Part shown: piece after piece, positions 34,857-43,470 of the stretch
Layout of the letters: each line of letters starts with the position of its first letter
Position numbering within the stretch: the stretch's first letter is position 1
Source: Clostridia bacterium
Lineage (GTDB): Bacteria; Bacillota_A; Clostridia; Christensenellales; Aristaeellaceae
NCBI GenBank assembly: GCA_025997215.1
Contig: BNUH01000005.1
Coordinates: 1 to 64,000 of the forward strand
Length of the DNA stretch: 64,000 bases
Direction: 5' to 3'
Notes under the pieces: generated by a model
What the model was told of the DNA's origin: nothing
The model's database searches: none
What the model saw: the letters and a program-made list of their open reading frames with translations, nothing else
Translations under genes and position numbers: made by a program

Positions 34857-34950
34857 GCGTCATACCTCCCACGATTAGGGATACCAATATCACGGTATGC
34901 GCGCGCGGGCTTTGCGTGAAAGACAGACCGGATGGCGTGGTTATTTGATT

Positions 34951-36141
34951 CTACACAACAACCATTTCGTTGGTCCTGGATATATTTAGTAGAATACCGA
35001 TGGCCGCCATAAATATCATGATGGACGTACCACCCGCGCTGAAGAACGGCAGCGGCAGCCCCGTCGTGGGCAGTAATCCAATGACAACGCCCATATTCAG
35101 CAGCGCTTGAACGCCGATCATCATCGTGATCCCCGACGCCAGCAGACAGCCGAACTTATCCTGGCAGTTGAGCGCGACCCTCATCCCGGCGAATATGAAG
35201 GCCAGGTACAGCGCCACCACGACGATGCATCCCAGCAGCCCGAAGTCCTCGCCCACTATCGCGAATATGAAGTCGGATTCCGGGTACGGCAGGTAGGCCA
35301 TCTTCTGCCGCCCCTGACCCAGGCCCATGCCGAACAGTCCGCCCGATCCAAACGCAATGAGCGACTGGGAAAGCTGGTATCCCTCGTCGCTCATTTTTGC
35401 GAATGGGTCGGTGAAGGAGAGCAAGCGCTCGCGGCGGTACGGCTCGCTCCAAGCGTAGAACGCGCCGACCGCCCCGCCGAGCACGGTCAGAATACCCAGG
35501 TGGCGGAACTTGGCCCCCGCGATGTATATCATGATGAAGCTGACAATGATGATACTGCCCGCGGTCGAGAGGTTCGGCTGCTCCAGTATGAGCAGAAAGG
35601 CCACGCCGGGTACAATCAGCACCGGGATTATCCCTTTGAAAAACCGAAGGATGTTGTCGCCCATACGCGACAGCGCGTTCGCCATGAACAGCACGACCGC
35701 GAACTTAGCCAGCTCGCTGGGCTGGAAGCTGGTTCCGGCAATGCTTAGCCACCGCTTCGAACCGTTGATGGGTTCAGCAACCGCTATGACGAGCACCAGC
35801 AATACCGCGCTGACGGCCAGCATGCCCACGACTACCCACGTCTTGCGCCAGAATGAGTAGTCAATGCGCGACAGGAATATCATCGCGCCCGTACCTACCG
35901 CGATGCCGAATAGCTGCTGCCTCACCTTCGCGAACGCGTTGCCGCTATCCTGGTAGATGTAGTAGGACGCGCTGAACAGGACCACCAGCCCCGCCATCAA
36001 CAGCAGCGCCAGCGCGATGAGTACGCCCTTATCGACGGGCTTCATGCGCGGCTCGATGCCCGGCATCGGATCCAGCCGCCTGTCCTGCCAGCGTCTGGAC
36101 CGCTTGCGCGATTTGCTTACCACACCTACTTGTTGTGTCAT
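34951..36141 (-). CDS. ftsW: SEDS-family peptidoglycan glycosyltransferase FtsW/SpoVE
   Basis: The 396-residue polytopic protein has ten membrane segments after a basic N-terminus (VSKSRKRSRRW). SEDS hallmarks include GSKRWLSIAGTSFQPSELAKFA near residue 130 and the C-terminal LLPTTGLPLPFFSAGGTS. It polymerises glycan strands with its cognate class B PBP, here probably the product of 40106-42232. FtsW and the sporulation paralogue SpoVE are hard to tell apart; position in the dcw cluster favours the division role. Confidence 0.93.
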   Translation of the reverse strand: MTQQVGVVSKSRKRSRRWQDRRLDPMPGIEPRMKPVDKGVLIALALLLMAGLVVLFSASYYIYQDSGNAFAKVRQQLFGIAVGTGAMIFLSRIDYSFWRKTWVVVGMLAVSAVLLVLVIAVAEPINGSKRWLSIAGTSFQPSELAKFAVVLFMANALSRMGDNILRFFKGIIPVLIVPGVAFLLILEQPNLSTAGSIIIVSFIMIYIAGAKFRHLGILTVLGGAVGAFYAWSEPYRRERLLSFTDPFAKMSDEGYQLSQSLIAFGSGGLFGMGLGQGRQKMAYLPYPESDFIFAIVGEDFGLLGCIVVVALYLAFIFAGMRVALNCQDKFGCLLASGITMMIGVQALLNMGVVIGLLPTTGLPLPFFSAGGTSIMIFMAAIGILLNISRTNEMVVV

Positions 36142-36184
36142 TTGTTTAACGCCTCCACTACTTCAACGCCTCTACTTCAGGGCT
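36142..36184 (-). repeat. Stop-codon-associated repeat between murD and ftsW
   Basis: On the minus strand the murD end GCCCTGAAGTAGAG is followed by GCGTTGAAGTAGTGGAG and GCGTTAAACAA before the ftsW ATG: two degenerate copies of the stop-codon segment fill the spacer and supply the ribosome site GTGGAGG. Confidence 0.55.
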
Positions 36185-37551
36185 TCGACAATCCTGCGGA
36201 ATTCATGGCCCCGATGTTCATAATCGTGGAACATGTCGAATGACGCGCACGCAGGCGACAGCAGCACGTTCCAACCGTCCCGCGCCGCATCCCTCGCCAA
36301 CGCTATCGCCTTGTCGAAGTCGTATCCGGCGTCGTGGATGCTGTCGAATCCCGCGCCTTCCAGCGCAGTGCGAATCTGCGCCGCCGTATCCCCTATCAGC
36401 ACGGCTGCCTTAATCCACGGGGAATCCTTCATCGCCTTGGCCAGTGCGTCAAACGGCACGTGCTTGTCATACCCGCCTAATATCAGGACGGTGGGCTTTG
36501 ACATCGCGGCAATGGCCGCAAGCGTCGAATCGACGTTCGTTCCCTTGCTGTCGTTGATATACGTCACCCCATCCAGCAGGCGTATGGATTCGATCCGATG
36601 CTCCACGCCCGGGAATGTGCGCAGCGTATGCCGGATCACCGGCGCGGGCAAGCCCATCACCGAGGCCATGCAAACCGCCGCCATAGCGTTCTCCACGTTG
36701 TGTCCGCCGGGAATCTTAATCTCGGAAACCTCGCACAGCGCGCGCTCGCCAGCCTCGGTGCGCAGTATCAGCTCGCCGCCGCGTATGAACGCGCCCAGCG
36801 GCACCTCTCCCTTGCGCGAGAATATGAGCAGCTTCATGGGCAGACCGTCCAGCGCGTGCGCGGCCAGCGGCTCATCGGCGTTGACCACGGCCGTATCCTC
36901 GGCGGTCATATTCTCAAACATATGCCGCTTCAGGGCGATGTAGGTTTCCATATCCCCGTGGCGGTTCAGGTGGTCGGGCGTAATATTCAACAACGCTCCC
37001 ACCTGCGGGTGGAATGTCGGCGCGCTCTCCATCTGGAATGAGGATACCTCGATAACATAGGTGTCCCCCGGACGGCCTTCGGCGGCCGCCGCCGTGATCG
37101 GATTGCCAATATTCCCCACTACGTGCGCGGTGCGTCCAGCATTGCGCAGCATCTCACCGAGCAGCGCCGTCGTGGTGGTCTTGCCGTTCGTGCCTGTGAT
37201 GGCGGCGCGCGGCCCATCCGCAAACGCCGCGCCCAACTCCAATTCGCCGATAACCGGAATACCCTTAGCCTTCGCCGCCGCAATCCAAGGTACGCCGATG
37301 GGTACCGCCGGGCTGATGACGATCAGATCAGTATTGTTTAATAACGTATCCGCGTCCTTACCCAGCGCCCATTCGACATTCGCACCGTCGAACACCTCCA
37401 GGTCTTGCAGTTCGGCGCGCGGTTTCAGGTCGTTGAGGATGGGCAGCGCGCCATACTTCAACAATAATTTAGCCGCCGCGATCCCGCTGCGCACCATGCC
37501 CACGACCAGTACGCGCTTGCCCTCCAGCGAATCGATACCCCATAATGCCAT
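36172..37551 (-). CDS. murD: UDP-N-acetylmuramoyl-L-alanine--D-glutamate ligase MurD
   Basis: MurD adds D-glutamate to UDP-MurNAc-L-Ala. I start at the ATG 37549-37551 after AGGAG, giving 459 residues; the upstream extension to 37617 overlaps the end of mraY. N-terminal Rossmann domain VLVVGMVRSGIAAAKLLL, the ATP loop ITGTNGKTTTTALLG near residue 118, NITPDHLNRHGDMETY near 190, and INDSKGTNVDSTLAAI near 325 are all characteristic. Confidence 0.95.
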   Translation of the reverse strand: MALWGIDSLEGKRVLVVGMVRSGIAAAKLLLKYGALPILNDLKPRAELQDLEVFDGANVEWALGKDADTLLNNTDLIVISPAVPIGVPWIAAAKAKGIPVIGELELGAAFADGPRAAITGTNGKTTTTALLGEMLRNAGRTAHVVGNIGNPITAAAAEGRPGDTYVIEVSSFQMESAPTFHPQVGALLNITPDHLNRHGDMETYIALKRHMFENMTAEDTAVVNADEPLAAHALDGLPMKLLIFSRKGEVPLGAFIRGGELILRTEAGERALCEVSEIKIPGGHNVENAMAAVCMASVMGLPAPVIRHTLRTFPGVEHRIESIRLLDGVTYINDSKGTNVDSTLAAIAAMSKPTVLILGGYDKHVPFDALAKAMKDSPWIKAAVLIGDTAAQIRTALEGAGFDSIHDAGYDFDKAIALARDAARDGWNVLLSPACASFDMFHDYEHRGHEFRRIVEALK

Positions 37552-37565
37552 AATATTCACACTCC

Positions 37566-37592
37566 TATAACGTCGGCGGCTTATAATGTCGG
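37566..37592 (-). repeat. Stop-codon-associated repeat between mraY and murD
   Basis: On the minus strand the end of mraY, CCGACATTATAAG, is followed directly by CCGCCGACGTTATAGG. The CCGACrTTATAr unit, including a stop codon, is duplicated, and the second copy precedes the murD ribosome site. Confidence 0.55.
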
Positions 37593-38594
37593 CAACATCA
37601 AAAAACACAGCAGACACAGTATCAGCGTCACCAGCACATACATCGATACGATCCGCGTCTCGCCCATACCCTTCATCTCTAAATGATGATGATACGGCGA
37701 GTTGAGGAATATGCGCTTCCCGTGCGTGGCCTTAAAGTACACCCGCTGCGCGGTCGTGGATATCAGCGATACGACCATCATCCCGCCCGCGACGGGCACC
37801 CACAGCGGGATGCGCAGCGCCATAGCCGCGCCGACGAATACCGCACCGATATACATCGAACCCGTGTCGCCCATCAGCATCGACGCGGGATGCAGGTTGT
37901 ACCGCAGGTAGCCCATCAGCGCGCCGGCCATCGCAGCGCAGAGGATCGCCACATTCAGCGTCATGTACTGCAGCTGGGATATGCCAATCGTCCCGGCCAG
38001 CAGCAACGCGATGATGCCCACCGCCGCGAAGTCACACAGCGAAACGCTCCCCAGCAGCCCGTCCAATCCATCCAAAAAGTTCGCGGCGTTCAGCGTGCAG
38101 TATATCACAAACGCCATAATAGGTATGTACCAATAACCCATGTCCCATTCTCGCGCGGTAAACGGCAGCCTAACGCTCGACCCGATCAGCGGGTGTTGAT
38201 AACAATATGCCGAAAACGCCAGCGCGAATAGAATCTGCGGGATCGTTTTCTGCATCTCGCTTAGGCCGCCGTGGTTCGCCTTGCGCCGAATCTTGAGGAA
38301 GTCGTCCGCAAAACCCATGCCCAGATTAAGCAGCGCAAACGCCGCTATCGCCAGCGGCACGTCCGACTTCCATTCAAACGAACCCACCCGCGCTACGAAC
38401 GTCATAGCGATAGATACCAGCGCGATCATCAGCCCGCCCATCGTCGGCGTGCCCTGCTTCTTTTGATGCGCTGCGGGCGCGCCGTCGTAAACCTGCTGGC
38501 CGACCTTCAGCTTGCGCAGCAGCTTTATGAATGTAGGCCCGATAATCAGTGTGATCGCGAACCCGCCCAATACCGCCCAGAGCATCCGTTGCAT
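37581..38594 (-). CDS. mraY: Phospho-N-acetylmuramoyl-pentapeptide-transferase MraY
   Basis: MraY makes lipid I by joining UDP-MurNAc-pentapeptide to undecaprenyl phosphate. The 337-residue protein has ten membrane segments and the Mg-binding and catalytic motifs: GFADDFLKIRRKANHGGLS near residue 105, NAANFLDGLDGLLGS near 165, GDTGSMYIGAVF near 240 and the His motif YHHHLEMKGMGETRIV near 300. Next in the cluster is murD; murF, usually between murE and mraY, is absent. Confidence 0.95.
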   Translation of the reverse strand: MQRMLWAVLGGFAITLIIGPTFIKLLRKLKVGQQVYDGAPAAHQKKQGTPTMGGLMIALVSIAMTFVARVGSFEWKSDVPLAIAAFALLNLGMGFADDFLKIRRKANHGGLSEMQKTIPQILFALAFSAYCYQHPLIGSSVRLPFTAREWDMGYWYIPIMAFVIYCTLNAANFLDGLDGLLGSVSLCDFAAVGIIALLLAGTIGISQLQYMTLNVAILCAAMAGALMGYLRYNLHPASMLMGDTGSMYIGAVFVGAAMALRIPLWVPVAGGMMVVSLISTTAQRVYFKATHGKRIFLNSPYHHHLEMKGMGETRIVSMYVLVTLILCLLCFLMLPTL

Positions 38595-38618
38595 GAGCTA
38601 CACTCCTAAACGTAAATG

Positions 38619-40085
38619 TTATACGTTCATCTCGATCAGCAACTCGCGAACGACCGCCTTTTCGTCAAACGGCTTCTTAGTCCCGCGAATCTCCTGGTAT
38701 GTCTCGTGACCCTTGCCCGCGAGCACGACCACATCGCCCTCGCGCGCGATATCCAGCGCGTGCCGGATGGCCTCGCGGCGGTTCTCGATCACGACGTACT
38801 CAGCCTTGGTAGGCGCGATCCCAGCCTCGACGGATGCCAGGATATCCATCGGTTCCTCGTTCCTGGGATTGTCGCTGGTCAATATGGAATAGTCCGCCAG
38901 CCTGCCCGCAATCTCGCCCATTATGGGCCGCTTCTCCCGATCTCTGTCGCCGCCGCATCCAAACACCACGATGATCCGCTTCCTTGCAAACTCCCGAACC
39001 ACGCACAGTATGGATTCCAACGCCGCTGGCGCGTGCGAATAATCCAGTATAACCTTGTATGGCGTGTGGGTATCCAGCACCTCAACCCGCCCAGGCACGG
39101 CGTGTATGGATTCCAACCCGCGACGGATCGTCTCCATCGGCACACCCAGTGCCAACGCCAGTGATACCGCCGTCATGCTGTTGTACACGTTGAACATGCC
39201 CGTCAGGTTCAGCTTAACCGCCTGGCTGTCCCCGTCCCGCCGCACCAGCTCGAATGTAACGCCGTCCTCGGTAATCTCGATATTCCGCGCGTTCAGGTCG
39301 CAATCCTCGCGTATGCCGTACGTGGTATACGGGATGCTGACGCCCTCCATCATGCCGCGCGAATACTCGTCGTCGGCGTTGAAAGTCGCTTCCTTGGTGA
39401 ACTGTTCGCAGAATACTCGACGTTTGCACCGCCAGTACGTTTCCATCGTCCCAAAATAATCCAGATGATCCTGTGAAATGTTGGTGAACGCGATGCAGTC
39501 AAAAGCCAGCCCATCCAACCGATGCATGTCAATCGCATGCGCGCTGATCTCCATCGCGCAGAATGTGACGCCAGCATCCGCCATTTGCCGCAGCGTCTTT
39601 TGCAAATCCACCGGATCCGGCGTGGTCAGCCCCGATGAGATCATCGTCTCGCCGATCAGGTTGCCCGTCGTGCCGATCAGTCCGCTGGTATAGCCGGCAG
39701 CCTCCATGATGGATTTGAGCAGATAGGTGGAGGTGGTCTTGCCCTTCGTACCCGTGACACCCGCCAGCTTCATCCCCCTGGCCGGGTGTCCGTAGAACGC
39801 CGCCGCAATGTAACTCATCGCACTGCGCATATTCTCCACCTGAACCTGCGGCACATCAATATCGGGCAGAATCCGCTCCACGACCAACGCCGCCGCGCCG
39901 CGTCCTATCACCTGCGGCGCGAACTTATGCGCGTCGAAGTGCGCCCCCGACACGCAGAAGAACAGCCCTCCAGCGAGCGGCTCCCGCTGGCGGCTGTCCG
40001 TAATCAACTGGGTTATCCCCACATCCGGATCGCCCGCCAGACCGATCAGGCCGGGCAGATCCTCAACCAGCTCCCTTAACCTCAT
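38619..40085 (-). CDS. murE: UDP-MurNAc-tripeptide synthetase MurE, meso-DAP type
   Basis: MurE adds the third stem amino acid. The ATG at 40083-40085 gives 488 residues; a GTG 21 bases upstream is less likely because the GGGGGAGG site lies between them. The ATP loop GVTGTKGKTTSTYLL is near residue 110, TTPDPVDLQ near 160, and the substrate-specificity motif DNPRNEEP near 405. DNPR is typical of enzymes that add meso-diaminopimelate rather than lysine, so the cell wall is predicted to be A1-gamma type. Confidence 0.95.
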   Translation of the reverse strand: MRLRELVEDLPGLIGLAGDPDVGITQLITDSRQREPLAGGLFFCVSGAHFDAHKFAPQVIGRGAAALVVERILPDIDVPQVQVENMRSAMSYIAAAFYGHPARGMKLAGVTGTKGKTTSTYLLKSIMEAAGYTSGLIGTTGNLIGETMISSGLTTPDPVDLQKTLRQMADAGVTFCAMEISAHAIDMHRLDGLAFDCIAFTNISQDHLDYFGTMETYWRCKRRVFCEQFTKEATFNADDEYSRGMMEGVSIPYTTYGIREDCDLNARNIEITEDGVTFELVRRDGDSQAVKLNLTGMFNVYNSMTAVSLALALGVPMETIRRGLESIHAVPGRVEVLDTHTPYKVILDYSHAPAALESILCVVREFARKRIIVVFGCGGDRDREKRPIMGEIAGRLADYSILTSDNPRNEEPMDILASVEAGIAPTKAEYVVIENRREAIRHALDIAREGDVVVLAGKGHETYQEIRGTKKPFDEKAVVRELLIEMNV

Positions 40086-40105
40086 GCTGCCTCCCCCACA
40101 AACCA

Positions 40106-42232
40106 CTACGGCGCTTCAAACGTCACCGTAACGGTATCCCCCGGCTGTGCGAATTCCCCCGCTGCGGGTTTCTGGCGCTGCGCCACACCCGCGCCGCTGA
40201 TCTCCATGATCAGCTTGCGGCTGCGCAATTGCCGACTTGCCTCGATGACCGACATCCCCTTCAGATCGGGCACCAGCACCAATGTCTGCGCGTCCAACTG
40301 CTGACCCTCGCGAACGTACAGCATCACCTGGCTCTCCGTCCACATTGTCGCGCCAGCCGCCGGCATCTGATCCAGCACGGTCGTCTCGCTGCCATCAGTG
40401 ACCGCTTCCAGGCCTAGCTCCTTCAAGACAGCCGTCGCTTCGGCAACCGTCTTGCCTGTCAAATCCGGCACTGTCACCTGCTGCTGCTTGACCGCGCCGT
40501 TCTCCGCGCGGATGCCCATGTACTGCAGGCTCTCCAGCATTATCTGCCGGGCGAATGGCGCCGCCGTCGTCCCGCCGTAATCCGGCGTAAGCTTCGCCTC
40601 ATTCACGATAACCAGCACCGCTATCTTCGGATCGTCCGCCGGAGCGAACCCCATGAACGAGCCGATGTGCACGTCGTGGACGACCTTACCATCCTTATAA
40701 ACCTGCGCCGTGCCCGTCTTGCCAGCAATCCTATAACCCTTGATCCCAGCATTCCGGCCGCCGCCATCCGCGACCACCGTCTCCAGTAAGTCGCGCATCG
40801 TCGCGCTGGTCTCCTCCGAAATCGGCCTGCTCACAATCTGTGGCGTAGTCCGCTCAAGCGTCTTGCCGTCCGCGTCGATAATTTCCGACACTATGTACGG
40901 CTTCATCAGCTTGCCGCCGTTGGCAACAGCTACGCATCCCGCTATCATTTGGATGGGCGTCACAGCCACGCTCTGCCCGAACCCGATGCGCGCCAGCTCC
41001 ACCTTCTTGACCGTGCTCTTGGGAATCAGAATCCCCGCGCTCTCTCCCGGCAGATCGATCCCCGTGATCTTGCCGAACCCAAACGCGCTCATGTACCTGT
41101 AGAAGTTATCGACCCCGATCCTCAACCCCAGCTGCACGAATACCGGGTTGCAGGAATTCTGGATCGCCTTCCGCATGTCCTCCGCGCCGTGCCCCGCTGA
41201 ATTCCAGCACACGATCCGGTCGCCATCCACCGTGATCGATCCTGAACAGAAGAATCCCTCGGTCGGATTCGTCAGCCCCAAATCCAGCGCCGCCGCCGCC
41301 GTGAACATCTTAAACGTAGAACCCGGTTCATACGCATCGCTGATCAGCGTAATGCGCATCAACTGCTGCAGCGTAGCCAGATCGTCGCGCGGCGGGTTGT
41401 TCGGATCGTAATCCGGTTCCATCGCCATGCCCAGTATAGCGCCCGTCTGTGGATCCATAGCGATAGCCATCGCTTGAATCGAATTATTGACGTCGATGCA
41501 TTCGCGCATCGCCTTGTCGATTATCGCCTGGATGGTCTGGTCGATCGTCAGCTTCAGGCTCTCGCCTTCCTGGGGCGCTATGTAGTACTCATTTCCCCCG
41601 GCGAGCACGCGCGCCCGCGCATCCACCTCGGTGATGATCCTGCCGGGCGAACCCGCCAGCGCCGCGTTGTACTGCTGCTCCAGTCCCGACTGGCCCGCGC
41701 CGTCGATATTGGTAAGCCCGAGTACCTGCGTAAGGAAATGCCCCAGCGGGTAATACCGCAGCCGATCCTCCCCAAACGTCAGCCCGGCCAGCGCGCCGGA
41801 ATTCTTGATCTCATTGTCCGTGATCATGGTCCGCAGCTGATCGACGATCTCGCGCGGCACCTGTCGCTTGATCGTGACCGAACCCTGACCCTTCTGCCCC
41901 AGCTTAGTCAGTAGAGACGCCCGATCCACGCCCAGCATCTCGCAGAGGATATCCGCCATGCCTTCGGGATTCTTGACCTGGTTGGGCGATGCTGAAACTA
42001 TGTAAGCCGTGACGGACTGCACGACCGTCTTGCCGTTGCGATCGAGGATCTTGCCTCGCGCCGCCGCGACCGAACCGTTGCGCGTCCATTGCGTTATCCC
42101 GCGTGAGGTCAGCTCGCTGGATCGCACGATGGTCAGATGCCCGATCTTCAGCAGCACCAGGCAGAATAGGAGCGGTATCACCGCCGTGAGCCAGAGCAGT
42201 CGCTTCCTGATAGTCATCCCCGGCGTCGGCAC
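40106..42232 (-). CDS. Class B penicillin-binding protein with two PASTA domains (FtsI/SpoVD type)
   Basis: I start at the GTG 42230-42232, nine bases after AAGGGGG; an ATG 15 bases further in is possible. The 708 residues give a short cytoplasmic tail, one membrane helix (about 12-30), a dimerisation domain, then the transpeptidase with YEPGSTFKMFTAAAAL (catalytic Ser near 304), NSCN and AGKTGTAQVY (near 504). Two PASTA repeats follow (VTVPDLTGKTVAEA and VLVPDLKGMSVIEA). It crosslinks septal peptidoglycan. PASTA tails are common in SpoVD and Gram-positive FtsI; position favours the division enzyme. Confidence 0.93.
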   Translation of the reverse strand: MPTPGMTIRKRLLWLTAVIPLLFCLVLLKIGHLTIVRSSELTSRGITQWTRNGSVAAARGKILDRNGKTVVQSVTAYIVSASPNQVKNPEGMADILCEMLGVDRASLLTKLGQKGQGSVTIKRQVPREIVDQLRTMITDNEIKNSGALAGLTFGEDRLRYYPLGHFLTQVLGLTNIDGAGQSGLEQQYNAALAGSPGRIITEVDARARVLAGGNEYYIAPQEGESLKLTIDQTIQAIIDKAMRECIDVNNSIQAMAIAMDPQTGAILGMAMEPDYDPNNPPRDDLATLQQLMRITLISDAYEPGSTFKMFTAAAALDLGLTNPTEGFFCSGSITVDGDRIVCWNSAGHGAEDMRKAIQNSCNPVFVQLGLRIGVDNFYRYMSAFGFGKITGIDLPGESAGILIPKSTVKKVELARIGFGQSVAVTPIQMIAGCVAVANGGKLMKPYIVSEIIDADGKTLERTTPQIVSRPISEETSATMRDLLETVVADGGGRNAGIKGYRIAGKTGTAQVYKDGKVVHDVHIGSFMGFAPADDPKIAVLVIVNEAKLTPDYGGTTAAPFARQIMLESLQYMGIRAENGAVKQQQVTVPDLTGKTVAEATAVLKELGLEAVTDGSETTVLDQMPAAGATMWTESQVMLYVREGQQLDAQTLVLVPDLKGMSVIEASRQLRSRKLIMEISGAGVAQRQKPAAGEFAQPGDTVTVTFEAP

Positions 42233-42258
42233 TACAAACCGCCCCCTTATTTTACATA

Positions 42259-42774
42259 CTAAACGCCCCCGAGCGCACGAAGCGCGGTCTTGATCCACGA
42301 CTCACTATCAGCCGCGACAACCGGGGGTTCGTCCGCTCGAATGATCTCCGGCACCGATACATACCGCAGGTTGTAGGGCGGCTCGACCATGCCCAGCGTG
42401 AACTGCGCCTCGCGTTCGATCCGCACCGCGCTCTCCAGGGACGCAATCTCCTGCGAGAGCTGCTCATTCTGCAGACGCAGCGTGTGAATCTTAGCATTCA
42501 GCGTGCTGACATCCTTGGCCGCACGGGTGCAATTGGCCGTCTGCGAGATCAGCGTGAACGCGAATACGAATATCACCGCGCTCATCACCAGTATCATGGG
42601 TGCCTGTTTCCTTAGCGGCAGCACGGGCAGCTTGCCCGGTATCACCGCAGCCGGGATGCTTTCCTTCGCGGCCTCCCGCGCCGACCCCGGCAGCATGGCC
42701 CCGTCCATCCTAAGCCCCGAGTGCGAATACTTGCGCCGCGAGTAACCGCGTTCGCCGCGATCCATTATAGCCAT
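42259..42774 (-). CDS. ftsL: FtsL-like divisome protein
   Basis: The ATG at 42772-42774, six bases after GGAGG, gives 171 residues; the longer frame overlaps mraZ. A basic cytoplasmic region precedes one membrane helix (about residues 58-78, MILVMSAVIFVFAFTLISQ) and a coiled coil (VSTLNAKIHTLRLQNEQLSQ, then EIASLESAVRIE). This topology and its place between mraZ and the class B PBP gene identify it as FtsL, whose sequence is otherwise poorly conserved. rsmH, normally between mraZ and ftsL, is missing. Confidence 0.8.
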   Translation of the reverse strand: MAIMDRGERGYSRRKYSHSGLRMDGAMLPGSAREAAKESIPAAVIPGKLPVLPLRKQAPMILVMSAVIFVFAFTLISQTANCTRAAKDVSTLNAKIHTLRLQNEQLSQEIASLESAVRIEREAQFTLGMVEPPYNLRYVSVPEIIRADEPPVVAADSESWIKTALRALGGV

Positions 42775-42827
42775 TATATGCCTCCATTCTTCGGAATAGA
42801 ACCCAACTCGTAAAAAACTTACGGTTG

Positions 42828-43277
42828 TTATTCCGCGTATCTTCCGTCCACGTAAGCGATCAGCGTATCCATCCTCGCGAGACTTTCTGCCTCGTGCGCC
42901 GCGTAAGCCTCGGTATCCCACAACTCTATGTAGTCACCCATGCCAATGAATAGTATCTTTAGACCCAGCCCGGCCTTGTCGCGCATGGGCTTGGGCAGCA
43001 GCACGCGCCCTTGCGAATCCAGCTCGTCCACATGCGTCGCATAGGCGCTGACCATCCGCTTGTACGCCATCGCGGCAGGATCCGTCTCGCGCATGCGCGC
43101 CAGCTTGTCCCGGATTGAGTTCCATTTCGCGGCTGGATACAGCGCGAGCGCTTTCCATTCGCTGTTCATAGCTGCCGTGAATCGGTTTCCCAGCTTTTCC
43201 CTAAAAGCAGATGGGATTATCACCCGACCCTTATTATCCAGGCTGTGATCAAAAGTCCCCACGAAGTCCTCGGCCAT
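42828..43277 (-). CDS. mraZ: Transcriptional regulator MraZ
   Basis: MraZ is the first gene of the dcw cluster and represses its own promoter. The ATG at 43275-43277 gives 149 residues. Two AbrB-like swapped-hairpin motifs are visible: FDHSLDNKGRVIIPSAFREKL near residue 7 and VDELDSQGRVLLPKPMRDKAG near 80, each with the D-x-x-G-R signature. GGGGGG precedes the start. GTGG boxes with 10-base phasing overlap its promoter, as expected for its binding site. Confidence 0.95.
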   Translation of the reverse strand: MAEDFVGTFDHSLDNKGRVIIPSAFREKLGNRFTAAMNSEWKALALYPAAKWNSIRDKLARMRETDPAAMAYKRMVSAYATHVDELDSQGRVLLPKPMRDKAGLGLKILFIGMGDYIELWDTEAYAAHEAESLARMDTLIAYVDGRYAE

Positions 43278-43297
43278 GATCACGCCCCCCTTTACTG

Positions 43298-43338
43298 CCA
43301 CTTAACCCCTTTATACACCACTCACCCCCACATTTCAA
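43298..43338 (-). promoter_or_regulatory. mraZ promoter with phased MraZ boxes
   Basis: On the minus strand TTGAAA (43333-43338) and TATAAA (43310-43315), spacer 17. GTGG boxes occur at 43328-43331, 43318-43321 and 43298-43301, that is 10 and 20 bases apart, two of them within the spacer. This matches the periodic operator known for MraZ autorepression. Confidence 0.7.
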
Positions 43339-43349
43339 GCCCCAAATCC

Positions 43350-43393
43350 AACGGAATACCGTCGAAAAACGTGGAAAGTCCGCGTATTCCGTT
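43350..43393. promoter_or_regulatory. Inverted repeat upstream of the mraZ promoter
   Basis: AACGGAATAC (43350-43359) and GTATTCCGTT (43384-43393) are perfect 10-base arms, 24 bases apart. It could be an operator for a dimeric regulator or a hairpin that insulates the dcw promoter from the neighbouring element. Confidence 0.45.
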
Positions 43394-43470
43394 GACACAC
43401 ATACAATATATGCTATTCATTAATTGATTATGACAGGAAGTTTGCAACTCATCTTAACTCGCTGGCGCGA

